64,000 bases of DNA from Actinostola sp. cb2023 (GCA_033675265.1 JAUJYZ010001376.1:480001-544000); one strand, 5' to 3'; numbered from the stretch's first letter, positions 21,201-29,256 are shown. Program-made: numbers and translations. Notes: a model not told the origin generated them from the sequence alone.

Positions 21201-24182
21201 TAATGGAAGAACTCATTCAGAGGGACAAGAATCACCCTTCAGTTGTGATGTGGTCAGTTGCTAATGAACCACTTTCTCAGTACGAACACGTGGCTGATCA
21301 TTTAAGGTACGAAGAGAAACAACGTGTATAGTTACAATACATCTCGTGGGGGAAGGGGGGATAACGAACTTATTTCCCTACTTTCTTTGCCCGGCCTTTT
21401 CACCAGGTTCTCTCTATTCATCAGCATTGGAGATCACGGTTAATTGTTCAAAGTGTGGATCATTATCCAGTGGATATAGCCTTTATTGGTAACAGCATCA
21501 ACTTATCCACTGCATAGATAAGGATTTCTCTATCCAGGCTTTGAACAAGCGTAGCCAGATGAATAGTTGATCTATCATTCAGTGATGTTTTTTTACCCAG
21601 AAAGATTATCGCCTGGACGAAGGAAGAAGACTTCCAGCAAAGACCTGTCACGTTCGTGTCGAATATGAATCCACACGACAGCGAGAAGCAAGAGATGGCA
21701 GTGAGTGTTTTATACAACTTGCTTCACTTAACTATTCCATCTAACATTACGCGCACAACATACTTCACTTATCTATTCCATCTAACGTTACGCGCACAAC
21801 TTGCTTCACTTAACTATTCCATCTAACGTTACACGCACAACTTACTTCACTTAACTATTCCATCTAACGTTACACGCACAACTTACTTCACTTAACTATT
21901 CCATCTAACGTTACGCGCACAACTTACTTCACTTAACTATTCCATCTAACGTTACGCGCACAACTTACTTCACTTAACTATTCCATCTAACGTTACGCGC
22001 ACAACTTACTTCACTTAGCTATTCTATCTAACGTTACACGCACAACATACTTCACTTAACTATTCCATCTAACGTTACGCGCACAACTTACTTCACTTAA
22101 CTATTCCATCTGTAACGTTACGCGCACAACTTACTTCACTTAACTATTCCATCTAACGTTACGCGCACAACATACTTCACTTAACTATTCCATCTAACGT
22201 TACGCGCACAACTTACTTCACTTAACTATTCCATCTGTAACGTTATGCGCACAACTTGCTTCACTTAACTATTCCATCTAACGTTACGCGCACAACTTTC
22301 ACTTAACTATTCCATCTAACGTTACGCGTACAACTTACTTCACTTAACCATTCCATCTAACTTAACGTACGCGTACAACTTACTTTACTTAACTATTCCA
22401 TCTAACGTTACGCGCACAACATACTTCACTTAACTATTCCATCTAACGTTACGCGCACAGAATACTTCACTTAACTATTCCATCTGTAACGTTACGCGCA
22501 CAACTTACTTTCACTTAACTATTCCATCTAACGTTACGCGCACAACTTTCACTTAACTATTCCATCTAACGTTACGCGTACAACTTACTTTACTTAACTA
22601 TTCCATCTAACGTTACGCGCACAACATACTTCACTTAACTATTCCATCTAACGTTACGCGCACAGAATACTTCACTTAACTATTCCATCTAACGTTACGC
22701 GCACAACTTACTTCACTTAACTATTCCATCTGTAACGTTACGCGCACAACATACTTCACTTAACTATTCCATCTAACGTTACGCGCACAGAATACTTCAC
22801 TTAACTATTCCATCTAACGTTACGCGCACAACTTACTTCACTTAACTATTCCATCTAACGTTACGCGCACAGAATACTTCACTTAACTATTCCATCTAAC
22901 GTTACGCGCACAACTTACTTCACTTAACTATTCCATCTAACGTTACGCGCACAACTCTCTTCACTTAACTATTCCATCTAACGTTACGCGCACAACTGTC
23001 TTCACTTAACTATTCCATCTGTAACGTTACGCGCACAACTTACTTCACTTAACTATTCCATCTAACGTTACGCGCACAACTTACTTCACTTAACTATTCC
23101 ATCTAACGTTACGCGCACAACTGTCTTCACTTAACTATTACATCTAACGTTACGCGCACAACATACTTCACTTAATTATTCCATCTGTAACGTTATACGC
23201 GCGCAATTTCTCTTGTCGACAGGGGAAGTACTGTGACGTCATCTCCTTCAACCGTTACTATGGTTGGTACACGTTTCCGGGGAAAGTGCAACAAATTTCC
23301 GCTACTCTAGAATGGGAGATGGAAGAATGGTACGAGAGGTACAGGAAGCCCGTGTTGATAACAGAATATGGTGCCGAGGCCCTTGCAGGGTTACACAGGG
23401 TGAGTGTGGACTGGATCGATTGTATGTGTTATTTGTTGCCTGATTACTTTATTGTTTATAGGATCCATCGGTCATGTACACAGAAGAATACCAGGTAATG
23501 ATCCCATTGGTACACCAATGCTCGTTACAATTGTGTTAATGTATCACTTATTTCACGCTAACCTCCCAGCAGCCCTTCCCCTAATGAATGCATTTTGAGA
23601 CATTGAGACAACTAATTTTGTCCTTCACAGGTTGAAGTCATGAAGCACTACTTTCCAGTCTTTGATAAGTTGAGATGGCGTTTTCTCATAGGAGAAATGA
23701 TTTGGTCATTTGCAGACTTCGCAACCCCAGATTGTAAGTAATTATTGCTGTTGTACTAGTGGTAGTGGTGTGGGGGTAGGGGTAGGGGTAGGGGGTAGGG
23801 ATGGGGTAGGTAGGGGGGGGGGGGGGGGTAGGGTGTGGCATATATAGTTTGAATCAATAGTTCCCATACTCATAGATTTTCATCGATTTTTCCATTTCAA
23901 GCTATAAAACGCATCGCAGGAAACAGAAAAGGCGTTCTTACAAGACAGCGGCAACCAAAAGCCTCTGCGCACACTCTGCGTACTCGTTACCAGTCCATTA
24001 CTCTGCGTCATTGTCATAGGTGCACTGGAGACGAGCTGTTTGACTATCTTTTGAGATACAGGCTCCAAAAACGTCACTCACACGCTTTTGAAAAGCCAAA
24101 GCTGCGCCTCCCTGCTCTGATACGAGAAGAAAGAGTTAATACTACCATTGGTCGAAGGTCTATATCTCCTGGGGTGCTGTAG
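1607..24182 (+). CDS. GUSB: Beta-glucuronidase, 12 exons, two +1 frame breaks
   Basis: Lysosomal glycoside hydrolase family 2 enzyme that removes beta-linked glucuronic acid from glycosaminoglycans. Exons by frame and splice signals: 1607-1828, 17610-17801, 18444-18607, 18822-19170, 19764-19905, 20542-20721, 21160-21306, 21601-21700, 23223-23399, 23462-23494 (33 nt), 23631-23733, 23902-24182 (stop TAG). Exon 1 gives a hydrophobic signal peptide, then the GH2 sugar-binding start ([18 protein letters not shown]). Exons 2-4 give [17 protein letters not shown] and [13 protein letters not shown]. The TIM barrel carries FRTSHYPY, the acid/base Glu in SVANEP (codon 21266-21268) and the nucleophile Glu in TEYGAE (23364-23366). 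About 695 aa are predicted, against 651 in human. All splice phases agree only if one A in the A4 run at 19875-19878 and one T in the T4 run at 20677-20680 are surplus. As written the frame is therefore broken twice, from assembly error or recent inactivation. AATAAA lies near 24286. Intron 1 hosts a GPCR gene. Confidence 0.92.
1829..3089. other. GUSB intron 1, proximal part
   Basis: AT-rich intronic sequence with no exon or structured repeat that I can support. The small ORFs are not family-like. Confidence 0.4.
3090..3390. repeat. Dispersed ~185-bp repeat, cluster 1
   Basis: Carries the ordered motifs of a family found four times in GUSB intron 1: ATGACATTGGAAAAGATTC, AGCAGCTGCAACAT, AAAAATTAGGAAAAACCGA, CCATACATTTAC, ATAGAACCATCTC, and a CGTACAATCCTTG block. 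Roughly one and a half units are present, with small indels. No coding capacity. Confidence 0.75.
3391..3926. other. AT-rich intronic DNA
   Basis: Strongly AT-rich sequence with TATATA runs and simple AAT/ATT-rich words. Nothing coding or structured was recognised. Confidence 0.4.
3927..4018. repeat. (AAT)n microsatellite
   Basis: About 31 uninterrupted AAT triplets. It produces homopolymeric Asn, Ile or Leu ORFs in several frames; these are not genes. Confidence 0.98.
4019..5393. other. Intronic DNA without recognisable genes
   Basis: ORFs of up to 110 codons (4634-4966) occur but show no domain, motif or splice context. I see no repeat structure either. Confidence 0.35.
5394..5526. repeat. 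Short tandem array, ~49-bp period
   Basis: Three diverged copies of a purine-rich unit built on GGGTGGGAATGA followed by GAATCAATGGAGAT-like sequence and a GGGA/CAATG block. Confidence 0.6.
5527..7059. other. Intronic DNA with poly-C and repeat remnants
   Basis: Contains the poly-C tract at 6213-6254. The block around 6410-6470 (GGTCTCTGAAATAGCATTTC and GCCTTCTGAGAGTAG) recurs in reverse orientation around 28045-28090, so it is probably a fragment of a dispersed element. No gene is supported. Confidence 0.4.
6213..6254. repeat. Poly-C tract (42 nt)
   Basis: An uninterrupted C run. The Pro- and Gly-rich ORFs across it are artefacts, and its assembled length is unlikely to be exact. Confidence 0.97.
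7060..7560. repeat. Dispersed ~185-bp repeat, cluster 2
   Basis: Nearly three consecutive units with the same motif order as 3090-3390 (CCATACATTTACTG, ATAGAACCATCTCC, CGTACAATCCTTGG, AATGACATTGGAAAAG). Units are head to tail and differ by small deletions. Confidence 0.8.
7633..7745. repeat. GGGA-rich microsatellite
   Basis: GGGA and GGAC tetranucleotide-type repeats on the plus strand. The reverse-complement type CCCT array occurs at 9427-9630. Confidence 0.9.
7746..8968. other. Intronic DNA without recognisable genes
   Basis: Includes a short (ATT)n run near 8757-8781. Parts of 7855-8060 recur imperfectly and inverted around 8830-8960 (the TTTCAAAAACTCACTGATT region), so 7.8-8.95 kb may be a decayed foldback. 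No gene is supported. Confidence 0.35.
8969..9393. mobile_element. MITE-like element with CGCTTATT modules
   Basis: Imperfect terminal inverted repeats: TACCGTAAATGTTCGATTTA at the left and its inverse, ending ATTTACGGTA, at the right. Inside are repeated blocks of GGGGGCGCTTATTGGAAG and TATTAGACCTCTAGGGGGAG. It encodes nothing. Confidence 0.7.
9427..9630. repeat. CCCT/CCGT microsatellite
   Basis: Tandem 12- to 20-bp words of the form CCCTCCCTCCGTCCTT. A poly-C run follows at about 9690-9703. Confidence 0.95.
10085..10370. repeat. Dispersed ~185-bp repeat, cluster 3
   Basis: One and a half units of the family of 3090-3390, starting at CAGCTGCAACATCTAG and directly abutting the duplicated segment that follows. 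Confidence 0.75.
10425..11195. repeat. Segmental repeat, copy A
   Basis: Near-identical over most of its length to 14910-15810, with shared landmarks GTTTCACAATGATGTATTTT, GGTGTAGGAGTCAATGGG and CGCGCTGTGATTGGTCGAG. Inside it an inverted pair (AGTATAATTTTAGACTTGAA near 10811 and its complement near 10977) marks a smaller MITE-like core with a GGTCGAGTGACCAGTGATTA region. No coding. Confidence 0.8.
11196..11924. other. Intronic DNA without recognisable genes
   Basis: The words ATACATTTCTTTGTG and CAAAGAAATGTATGGAG around 11465-11660 suggest a decayed inverted repeat of about 200 bp. Nothing else is supported. Confidence 0.35.
11925..12006 (+). pseudogene. Relic of a GPCR gene (TM5-ICL3 fragment)
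   Basis: About 80 bp closely match the part of the neighbouring GPCR (13725-13806) that encodes the end of TM5 and intracellular loop 3. Shared words include GGATCTTTTTCACCTTGCGA and the TCATCTACAGA stretch. The flanks do not continue the match, so this is a fragment of a second, decayed copy lying 1.2 kb upstream of the intact gene. Confidence 0.7.
12108..12300. mobile_element. MITE-like inverted repeat element
   Basis: Ends are inverted copies: GATTGACCTCATTCCGGAAT at the left and its complement, ending AAGGTCAATC, at the right. ATTCCGGAAT-type half palindromes recur internally. It is about 190 bp long and encodes nothing. Confidence 0.75.
13102..14181 (+). CDS. Rhodopsin-class (class A) GPCR, intronless, nested in GUSB intron 1
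   Basis: A 359-residue seven-helix receptor in one exon. The N-terminus has two N-glycosylation sequons (NNTT, NNAT). TM1 is about 41-61. TM2 has LSVTD with the conserved Asp. A Cys (DCTAEE) precedes TM3, which ends AYDRHVAI, a DRH variant of DRY. TM4 is about 153-175, with TM5 ending [10 protein letters not shown]6 reads FISYIPL, keeping the Pro but not the Trp of CWxP. TM7 carries NSLLNPIIF, an NPxxF form of NPxxY. A short C-tail follows. The ligand cannot be read from the sequence; the features fit the large cnidarian orphan families related to amine, adenosine or melanocortin receptors. It is on the same strand as its host gene. AATAAA at about 14561 supports an independent transcript. 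Confidence 0.9.
   Translation: MAENTGNNTTIPQCPASPFTAHSSFSNNATKASSIATAALNGVSMPFTILLNAFMIIIIVKNPSLRQKERVMAVLYLSVTDLFTGLISQPLFIAKEISHLNNTERDCTAEEAFHFIFLMLANASLFHLVVVAYDRHVAINQPYQYFTRITVRRLTYTSIFLWTLTVLVNALLWLFYALHYHNSVNSPHVVGIVGMTLPLVVIIFLIYYNGRIFFTLRRTKLKIQQDQAHLTHLQIAAQNNQVRQKENSVFTAVILSSTFFISYIPLSLIVLSLVATSVGSDIRSQLSLLSPIAETCVLLNSLLNPIIFCLRTSELKIECRKFLGLGIVSVDPMADPQVENNIELQELAFPAPNLPIENC
14321..14542. mobile_element. MITE with long terminal inverted repeats
   Basis: The left end TTACAGTGAGGACACACTAA is matched by the inverted right end, which finishes GTGTGTCCTCACTGTAA. Arms extend about 90 bp (AATCAGATTACA, CAAAACTGGCCAATC) around a short centre. It sits immediately 3' of the GPCR stop and just before its AATAAA, so it lies in the likely 3'UTR. 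Confidence 0.85.
14910..15810. repeat. Segmental repeat, copy B
   Basis: Second copy of 10425-11195 in the same orientation, on the other side of the GPCR. It differs by small indels and by an inserted foldback at 15190-15346. With copy A it frames the GPCR and its relic, which would allow recombination between them. Confidence 0.8.
15190..15346. mobile_element. Foldback insertion inside segmental repeat B
   Basis: GACAACAATTTTGTATCTTC with its inverted partner (near 15279-15300) forms a hairpin of about 105 bp, followed by about 45 bp of unique DNA. Copy A runs uninterrupted across the site (AATGTTTGCTGCC), and AATGTT/CTATGTTT words flank the insert, so this is a filled site next to an empty site. 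Confidence 0.75.
15838..16565. repeat. 30-bp satellite, partly blended with the 185-bp repeat
   Basis: Unit ACTAAAATAGAGTAGTTAGA plus CAAGGATGAA, period 30 bp, regular at 15838-16250. From about 16255 to 16620 words of the 185-bp family appear between satellite words in their native order. Confidence 0.92.
16600..17435. repeat. Dispersed ~185-bp repeat, cluster 4
   Basis: Four to five head-to-tail units of the family seen at 3.1, 7.1 and 10.1 kb, with homopolymer length differences between units. The cluster ends about 175 bp before GUSB exon 2. Confidence 0.85.
17847..18087. mobile_element. Large near-perfect palindrome in GUSB intron 2
   Basis: Arms of about 105 bp, starting CTACTTGTAGCCTCTTCTTA and ending in its exact complement, surround a spacer of about 15 bp. 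A 16-bp block (CCTCGGAACCCAATAA region) is duplicated in the right arm only. The words ATCGATAACTTATCGTG and ATATTAAATAATC flank both sides, and a 31-bp repeat of them follows to 18178. Confidence 0.9.
18090..18180. repeat. 31-bp tandem repeat (3 copies)
   Basis: AATAATCGATAACTTATCGT followed by GCCAATATT, three copies. A single copy stands on the other side of the palindrome at about 17808-17840. Confidence 0.85.
18672..18772. repeat. G-rich tandem repeat in GUSB intron 3
   Basis: Repeated GGGGGAGGGGGAGGGGCTAG-type words, 40-50 bp before exon 4. Many G-runs on the plus strand could form quadruplexes. Confidence 0.85.
19337..19877 (+). repeat. 114-bp tandem array of GUSB exon 5 with its splice acceptor
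   Basis: Five copies start at 19337, 19443, 19536, 19650 and 19764. The last three are full length at exactly 114 bp (38 codons), each preceded by TTACAG, and read open in frame from one to the next as [23 protein letters not shown] modules. The first two are shortened by many small deletions. Only the last copy continues into the rest of exon 5 and its donor (19906). Confidence 0.92.
19957..20167. mobile_element. MITE, TAGAGTCGTTTTC family (copy 1)
   Basis: Terminal inverted repeats TAGAGTCGTTTTCGTATGAG / CTCATACGAAAACGACTCTA, followed inward by GGGAA. About 210 bp. A second copy lies at 40311-40526. GUSB intron 5. Confidence 0.88.
20188..20371 (+). mobile_element. tRNA-derived SINE (copy 2)
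   Basis: A box TGGCTTAGTTGG at 20198-20209 and B box GGTTCGATTC at 20242-20251, correctly spaced for a pol III promoter, then the tRNA-unrelated body shared with 858-1032 (GTAGCTCAGTGCAGCT, ACGGAGCAC). It inserted in GUSB intron 5 right after a MITE. Confidence 0.75.
20741..20880. mobile_element. MITE in GUSB intron 6
   Basis: TATTGACTGAGTTAGGTCGG and the matching inverted right end (CGACCAAACTCAGTCAATA) bound arms of about 40 bp that include GGCCGGACGGGAAAATATTT. Confidence 0.85.
20884..21106. mobile_element. Second inverted-repeat element in GUSB intron 6
   Basis: TTTATCATATGACCC at the left and GGGTCATATGATAAA at the right bound a GC-richer interior (GGACGGCTTTTTCCGGGCCG). It directly abuts the preceding MITE and shares GGCCGG words with it. 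Confidence 0.6.
21714..23205. repeat. 41-bp satellite filling GUSB intron 8
   Basis: About 36 units built on TAACTATTCCATCTAACGTT followed by ACGCGCACAACTTACTTCAC. Variants include ACAGAATACTTC, a GTAACG insertion and ACTGTCTTC. The array starts 14 bp after the exon 8 donor and ends 17 bp before the exon 9 acceptor, so almost the whole intron is satellite. Confidence 0.96.
23765..23832. repeat. G-run tract in GUSB intron 11
   Basis: GGGGTAGG-type repeats followed by a G run of about 14. Quadruplex-prone, and its assembled length is uncertain. Confidence 0.85.
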
Positions 24183-24622
24183 TACGTTACACCACTATTT
24201 CACTGTGTGGTCAGTTTTAGGGTGGCCCAAGGTTGTTCAGTATTTTCAAATATAGTCTTTATAACACAATTTATTAACATTTAATTAATAAAACCCAACT
24301 TTGATAACATTGATGTGCACTTTAATCTCACTAGATTGACCTGTCAGTAAAATATACATGTATGAAGAGGAGCAACTTCAGTTTTCCCTACTATTTTCTG
24401 TACCCCCAGCCTGAAAAAGGAACCCATTTCGGGCAGAGCTTCGCATGATATCGATTGTGGTATCGATCCTTCTGCAATAGTTCTATTCATGAGCTGAGTA
24501 AGTGACTTTGTGATTACTATATCCTTAAGCAGTTGTGCTGGAATTTCTGTAAAGCCTGTCGATTTATTGGTTTTTATTCCCTTGAGTTGTTGTATTACAA
24601 AGTCCTCTGTAATGGATGCCCA

Positions 24623-25963
24623 TCATTTTCGAAATATAAGAGTGGGAAACTGACCGCGAATAACTGAAGTACTATTGATAGACTTCGATGATTCTTGATA
24701 AATTATCTTACATGTAATGTGTTCTCCATCAGCTACAACTTCGAATTCTTTATCAGATTCACCAAAGTATGATGGCGGTCCACATATTGTAGCTTCCACT
24801 GTATACACAACACTTGGGTCTAGTTTAACAGGCTTGCCAAGGGTAACAGTAAATCCATAGTACAAGTCATCTATCATTTCACTCTCGGTAAGGAAGGAAG
24901 AAGACAGTTGTGAAATGCTTTGTTCATTTTTATAAATGTTCAATTCAACATCATATTTTGAACCTTGGCTACCAAACAGTCGCACACCAACGAGATCGAC
25001 ATGTTCACTCACAGTGAAGTCTATAGCATCTGAATGGTTGCTTTCGTAGTTCCATCTGGAGTCTAAAGGAGTGGCTTTTAGTATAGGGCCTTTAATGGTT
25101 CTAAATCGACATGGTATGAAAAGGCATCCCCAAGATCTTTCCTTCTTAGTAAAGATTCTTGTTGTTGGAGAAACATTGTTAAAGGTCTGAACCAATTCTG
25201 TTATTTCATTTGTGTCCAGTATTTTACAAGGAAGCACAACTTCAGCAAACTCCTTTTGTGTCATCAGGGGGAATCTAATCAGTCTGACAACCTCTTCTCC
25301 AAGAATGGCTAGTTTAGTTTCGCCATTGCAAACTAATCCTTTTTCCTCGATCCTCTTCCCAACCCATCGATCTACAGCATAGAAAAGCTCTAACTCACTG
25401 ATATTAAGAGCATCTCTTCTCAGGATTTGGCACAGCATTTCTCGAGATACATTCAGAAATGGCTCCGATGATACCGCTTGTTGGGTTTTACTGTCAACAA
25501 TGTTCCAAAAGTGTTTTTGAAGTTGTTCGTCACGGACTACATGTAAAATACTAAACACATCATCTGGCCCAACTTCATTTTGAAGATGGTTCTTGCATTT
25601 CTCGGCCAGAAATGGCATCATGTATTTCTCGGCAAGGTACAGTACTTCCAGAACGTTACTTCCGGTCAAGTTGACTTCATCTGAATTCACATAGCGAAGC
25701 AGTTCGTGTAGTCCTTCCTTGCTGCATTCTGACAGGTCAATAGTTGGTTTAGTCTCTGCTAGCTTTCCGTAAAACATGGCCTCAAAGACAGGACTACTGA
25801 TAGCCAGGATGTACTTGTTGGCTGGAATTGTAACTTTGTCTCCATTCGCGTCCACAACCGAGAACTCTACATCACAGAACAAGGACTTGTTGAACGCGTA
25901 TTCATTACGCTCTCTCACAGTAGATAGCTGAGTTTGCCAGTTCGACGGCTCCATTTTACTCAT
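24623..25963 (-). CDS. BTB-BACK-PHR domain protein (BTBD1/2/3/6-like)
   Basis: An intronless 446-residue protein. Residues about 20-125 form a BTB/POZ fold (FCDVEFSVVD, AISSPVFEAMFYGKLAE, LLRYVNSDEV, LYLAEKYMMPFLAEKC). Residues about 130-240 are a BACK domain (LELFYAVDRWV). Residues about 280-446 form a PHR beta-sandwich (VDLVGVRLFGSQGS, DLYYGFTVTLGKPV). Known relatives are Cullin-3 substrate adaptors that bring PHR-bound targets to ubiquitination. Length and domain order match the family. The start chosen is MSKMEPSNW at 25963; the second Met three codons on is equally possible. It is convergent with GUSB, 440 bp apart. A MITE sits about 210 bp upstream of the start. The exact orthologue is not assigned. 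Confidence 0.93.
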   Translation of the reverse strand: MSKMEPSNWQTQLSTVRERNEYAFNKSLFCDVEFSVVDANGDKVTIPANKYILAISSPVFEAMFYGKLAETKPTIDLSECSKEGLHELLRYVNSDEVNLTGSNVLEVLYLAEKYMMPFLAEKCKNHLQNEVGPDDVFSILHVVRDEQLQKHFWNIVDSKTQQAVSSEPFLNVSREMLCQILRRDALNISELELFYAVDRWVGKRIEEKGLVCNGETKLAILGEEVVRLIRFPLMTQKEFAEVVLPCKILDTNEITELVQTFNNVSPTTRIFTKKERSWGCLFIPCRFRTIKGPILKATPLDSRWNYESNHSDAIDFTVSEHVDLVGVRLFGSQGSKYDVELNIYKNEQSISQLSSSFLTESEMIDDLYYGFTVTLGKPVKLDPSVVYTVEATICGPPSYFGESDKEFEVVADGEHITCKIIYQESSKSINSTSVIRGQFPTLIFRK

Positions 25964-26171
25964 TTTAGATCACAAATCGAGCTGTAATCTGAACAATGTT
26001 CACCGAAAAGCCTCGAGCCTTGGCGTGGTGTAACCCGAGTTTTAAGAACTTCAGTTCTTGGAAGTGACATTTCTTCCAGGCGTTCCGCGACAATATAATC
26101 AGCGTGAACTCGGGCATGCTCGAGAATCCAGCGGTGCTCTTCGATTCTCGAGCATGGAACTCGGGCCGGGC

Positions 26172-26312
26172 TAACATGTCCGTTTGTCTCACCCGCCACT
26201 GGAGTTTTTTTTTTCTACCACGTGATCATTTCCAGCCAATCATTTCGTTCAAAAATGATGACGTGATACAAAAAAAACTCCAGTGAGACAAAATTCCGAA
26301 CGGACATGTTAC
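26172..26312. mobile_element. Palindromic MITE upstream of the BTB gene
   Basis: TAACATGTCCGTTTGTCTCA at the left and its inverse (ending CGGACATGTTA) at the right. Inner arms CCACTGGAGTTTTTTTT / AAAAAAAACTCCAGTG. TA flanks are compatible with a TA target duplication. Confidence 0.8.
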
Positions 26313-27655
26313 CACTTCAGTAATTTCCATAGTAAAGCTCTTTTTGATAGATTAAATGAACTTTGCGAAAATGTGAAACCTAAACATTTGTTTAGGCCGA
26401 AAGACGCAAGTTTGTCAATACTTTTCGGTAACTGTGTCTACCCTCACGAAATAAAGTTTCTATTCTATTTCTATTGTCTACAGAAGTAATTTTAGGGGTA
26501 CGCCATTCTGTACATAGATATATTATTGGGGTTCCTGTGCATTACCTTGTCAAAATCAAAACTTTTTTAGTTTCAAAATACCTCGAAGACAAATCCGATA
26601 AAAAGGTCCTCGCTGTTTTTGCTCTCAAGAAAGACCCATTCTGAAGTTTTCCCTCACCAACCAATATAATTCCTTTGTTAGCAACTCTAAAATTGGATAT
26701 TTCGTCCACAAAACAAATAGTTATTTCATTTCACTAGGGGACGTCGCCTTTGCGAAGGGAAGCTGGCCGAAAGAAACTATTTTCGACTTGGTCTCGAGCA
26801 GCCAATCACCGTGCGAGGCTAAAAATAGAACCATAGGCTAAAAATAGCCTCAGCGCGGATTATCATGGGACACACATCTATTCTCTTTCAGTAGAAACCA
26901 ACTAGCATACTATCACAAATCCTGCAATCTGATTGGCTAATGTACTCACTATCTATTGCGTGATAGATAGTGATATGAGTAGCGAAAAAGCTGGCGTTTT
27001 GAACGGCAAAAACAAAGAGAAAATCAATAAATATTGAATTGGTTAAAATCGAAGGTAGTATGCGCCTCGTTGACTATTGACTCATAGAAAACTCGAACTC
27101 ATAGTCTACCGCAGACTTCATATACATGTATACATTTTTACTAAAAAATATCTTAACAATTCAGTTTTAATTATTTTACATTATTATAATAATCATTTTC
27201 GTGAGTATAAAAATGTTCTTACAAAAGCAAACAGTGCGAGCCACGGGACCATAGTAATTTGCACAACAATAGACAGTCCATTCACAAGAAATCTTCATCC
27301 TATACGCAACATACGGTGACTCAGCATGTCTGGGAGTATGGGCCTTTTTTGGATAAATTACCGACATTCATCTCTTTTGAACCTGGGGGTCCAGGGTTCG
27401 AGTCCCATCCGTGACACTTTTTTCTTTAATTCCTTTTTATTTTATTTTTTTCGTGTTTTGTTCTAAGTTTGTTTTCTTTTTTGGAATTGTTTACATATAT
27501 CTTCTTCTTTTTTGTAAAAAAAAAATTGTATAAAAGCATATTGATAAGCTTTCACCTCTTCTCCTTCTCCGAGTCCTAGGTCCAGTTAAATAATTTAATT
27601 ATCAATGATTTTATAAAAATTTTAATGATTTTAATATTTAACGTTGCTTTCTTTT
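26313..27655. other. Intergenic DNA
   Basis: No exon recognised. At about 27390-27410 a perfect pol III B-box-like word (GGGTTCGAGTCCC) lies a few bases before a T run, but no A box or cloverleaf could be fitted, so at most it is a tRNA or SINE 3' relic. Confidence 0.4.
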
Positions 27656-27661
27656 GAGTCG

Positions 27662-27808
27662 ATAGAGTGATGGCACTTAACCCGTGAAACAGATATTAGC
27701 CAAGTAGATATTACTAGACACTAATTCCATTGTTTTCTTTTGTTTTGATTTAACTATTAGTCACTAACTATTAGATTTTGTTTTACGGGTTAAGTGCCAT
27801 CACTCTAG
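27662..27808. mobile_element. MITE nest element 1
   Basis: Ends TAGAGTGATGGCACTTAACC and its inverse, closing GGCACTTAACC-complement ...CCATCACTCTA. About 147 bp. A related internal sequence recurs at 29403-29520. Confidence 0.85.
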
Positions 27809-27942
27809 AGTGCAATTTAGAAAAGCGTGAAATAGTACTAATTTTAAATAATACTAAATAGTGCTATTTCTATTGTTTTCTATTGTTTCATTAGTGTTAT
27901 TTTGTACTAGTTAGTTATTTAGTTTTTCTAAATTGCACTCTA
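27806..27942. mobile_element. MITE nest element 2
   Basis: Ends TAGAGTGCAATTTAGAAAAG / CTTTTCTAAATTGCACTCTA-type. It overlaps or abuts element 1 at a shared TAGAG. A second copy, inverted, sits inside element 3. Confidence 0.85.
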
Positions 27943-28436
27943 ACATTTAAACGATATTCAACAAACACAAGAATTCAGGAATTTAATATACTGATAGATC
28001 CACCTGTTTAAAGAGTGCATAGCGTAAATAGCATACATTTCTTGCTGGAAACTACTCTCAGAAGGCAGGAAATGCTATTTCAGAGACCCTCTACCTCAAT
28101 TTTTTTCGGGGGAGCATGCAGCGTCGCGTCGCATCACAAAGCCCGCCTTTTGAACTTTTTGAATGACGTAATTTTCCGTACGCTATTTTCTCACTAGTGA
28201 AAATTCATCGTTCGCGCTTCTAATTGGACGAACGAGTACAGGGAACTGAGAGGTCAATGATACGACACCAATATAGAACCTTCCCTTATTAGTATTCTTT
28301 ATATAATGAAACTCAGTGCATTACCGGGTATAAAGGTACATGCACGCGATGGATTTCCTCCTTCTGATTGGACGAATTGCTCATTAATTATGCATGAGTT
28401 TTTTAAATATACCCAAATTACATTGGAGTACAAACA

Positions 28437-28740
28437 CTAGAGTGCAAACACTAAAACCATGAAACAGTGCTAACTTTAATTAGCACTAAATAGTGCAATG
28501 TCTATTGTTTTCTATTGTTTCATTGGTGCTATTTAGCACTAACTAGTTTGTACCGTTTCATGGTTTTAGAGTGCAATTTAGAAAAGCTTGAAAACTAAAT
28601 AACTAATTAGTACTAAATAGCACTAATGAAACAATAGAAAACAATAGAAATAGCACTATTTAGTACTATTTAAAGTTAGTACTATTTCACGCTTTTCTAA
28701 ATTGCACTCTATTGCATGCTTTTAGTGTTTGTCCTCTAGT
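28437..28740. mobile_element. MITE nest element 3 with a MITE inside it
   Basis: The outer element has ends TAGAGTGCAAACACTAAAA and ...TTTTAGTGTTTGTCCTCTA. Within it, 28567-28712 is a complete element-2 type MITE with both TAGAGTGCAATTTAG ends, so one MITE inserted into another. Confidence 0.82.
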
Positions 28741-28784
28741 GTGGTTTTATATACTAGTGTATTCTCGTACTTGTCATCAGGGGT

Positions 28785-28912
28785 ATAGTACCCTGCGAGC
28801 AGAGGTTTTTTTCTACTATCCCAGGAAGCGACGAGAAAACAAACCCGAGGTTTGTCTTTCTCGTCACTTCCTGGGCGAGTAGAAAAAAACTCTCTCTACT
28901 CGCAGGGTACAT
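28785..28912. mobile_element. Foldback element
   Basis: ACCCTGCGAGCAGAGGTTTT at the left and its inverted counterpart (CTACTCGCAGGGT) at the right, with inner arms AGGAAGCGACGAGAAA / TTTCTCGTCACTTCCT. About 130 bp. Confidence 0.8.
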
Positions 28913-28982
28913 CTGGGGAAATTCGAACCCACAGAACAGATAACCGATGCTCTAACCAGCTGAGCTACACCAGAATGGGACG
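28911..28982 (-). other. tRNA-like sequence (SINE head or tRNA relic)
   Basis: On the minus strand TCTGGTGTAGCTCAGCTGG resembles an acceptor stem and D arm with an A box, and GGGTTCGAATTTCCCCAGA resembles a B box and 3' acceptor. The acceptor ends pair in six of seven positions, but the TTCGA loop sits about 3 nt out of register and no good anticodon stem forms. More likely a decayed tRNA or SINE head than a working gene. Confidence 0.45.
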
Positions 28983-29094
28983 CAAAACACTTATGACTGC
29001 ACTAAATTGGTCAGGTCTTCATGTAGCTGCACAAAAGTCCTGGCTATTGTTCTATTGTCCTTCTATGTATAGTTTTTGAGTGTATTAGTGATGG

Positions 29095-29243
29095 CACTTG
29101 AGTGATTGCAATAAACCCGTGAAATAAAAATTAGATGTTAGTGTGTAATAGTCAAATAGTCACAAAATAAAACAATGGAAATAAAGTCTACTGGTGTCTA
29201 TTAGTATGCTAACTATTTCACGGGTTTATTGCAATCACTCTAA
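29095..29243. mobile_element. MITE nest element 4
   Basis: Ends GAGTGATTGCAATAAACCCG and the inverse closing TTGCAATCACTCTA. Its left side is joined to a GTGATGGCACTT fragment typical of element 1, indicating insertion into an element-1 relative. Confidence 0.75.
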
Positions 29244-29256
29244 CTAAATATATAGG

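Noticed and set aside
28911..28982. A functional tRNA gene
   Set aside because: The T loop is out of register and the anticodon stem does not pair, so only a tRNA-like relic is supported.
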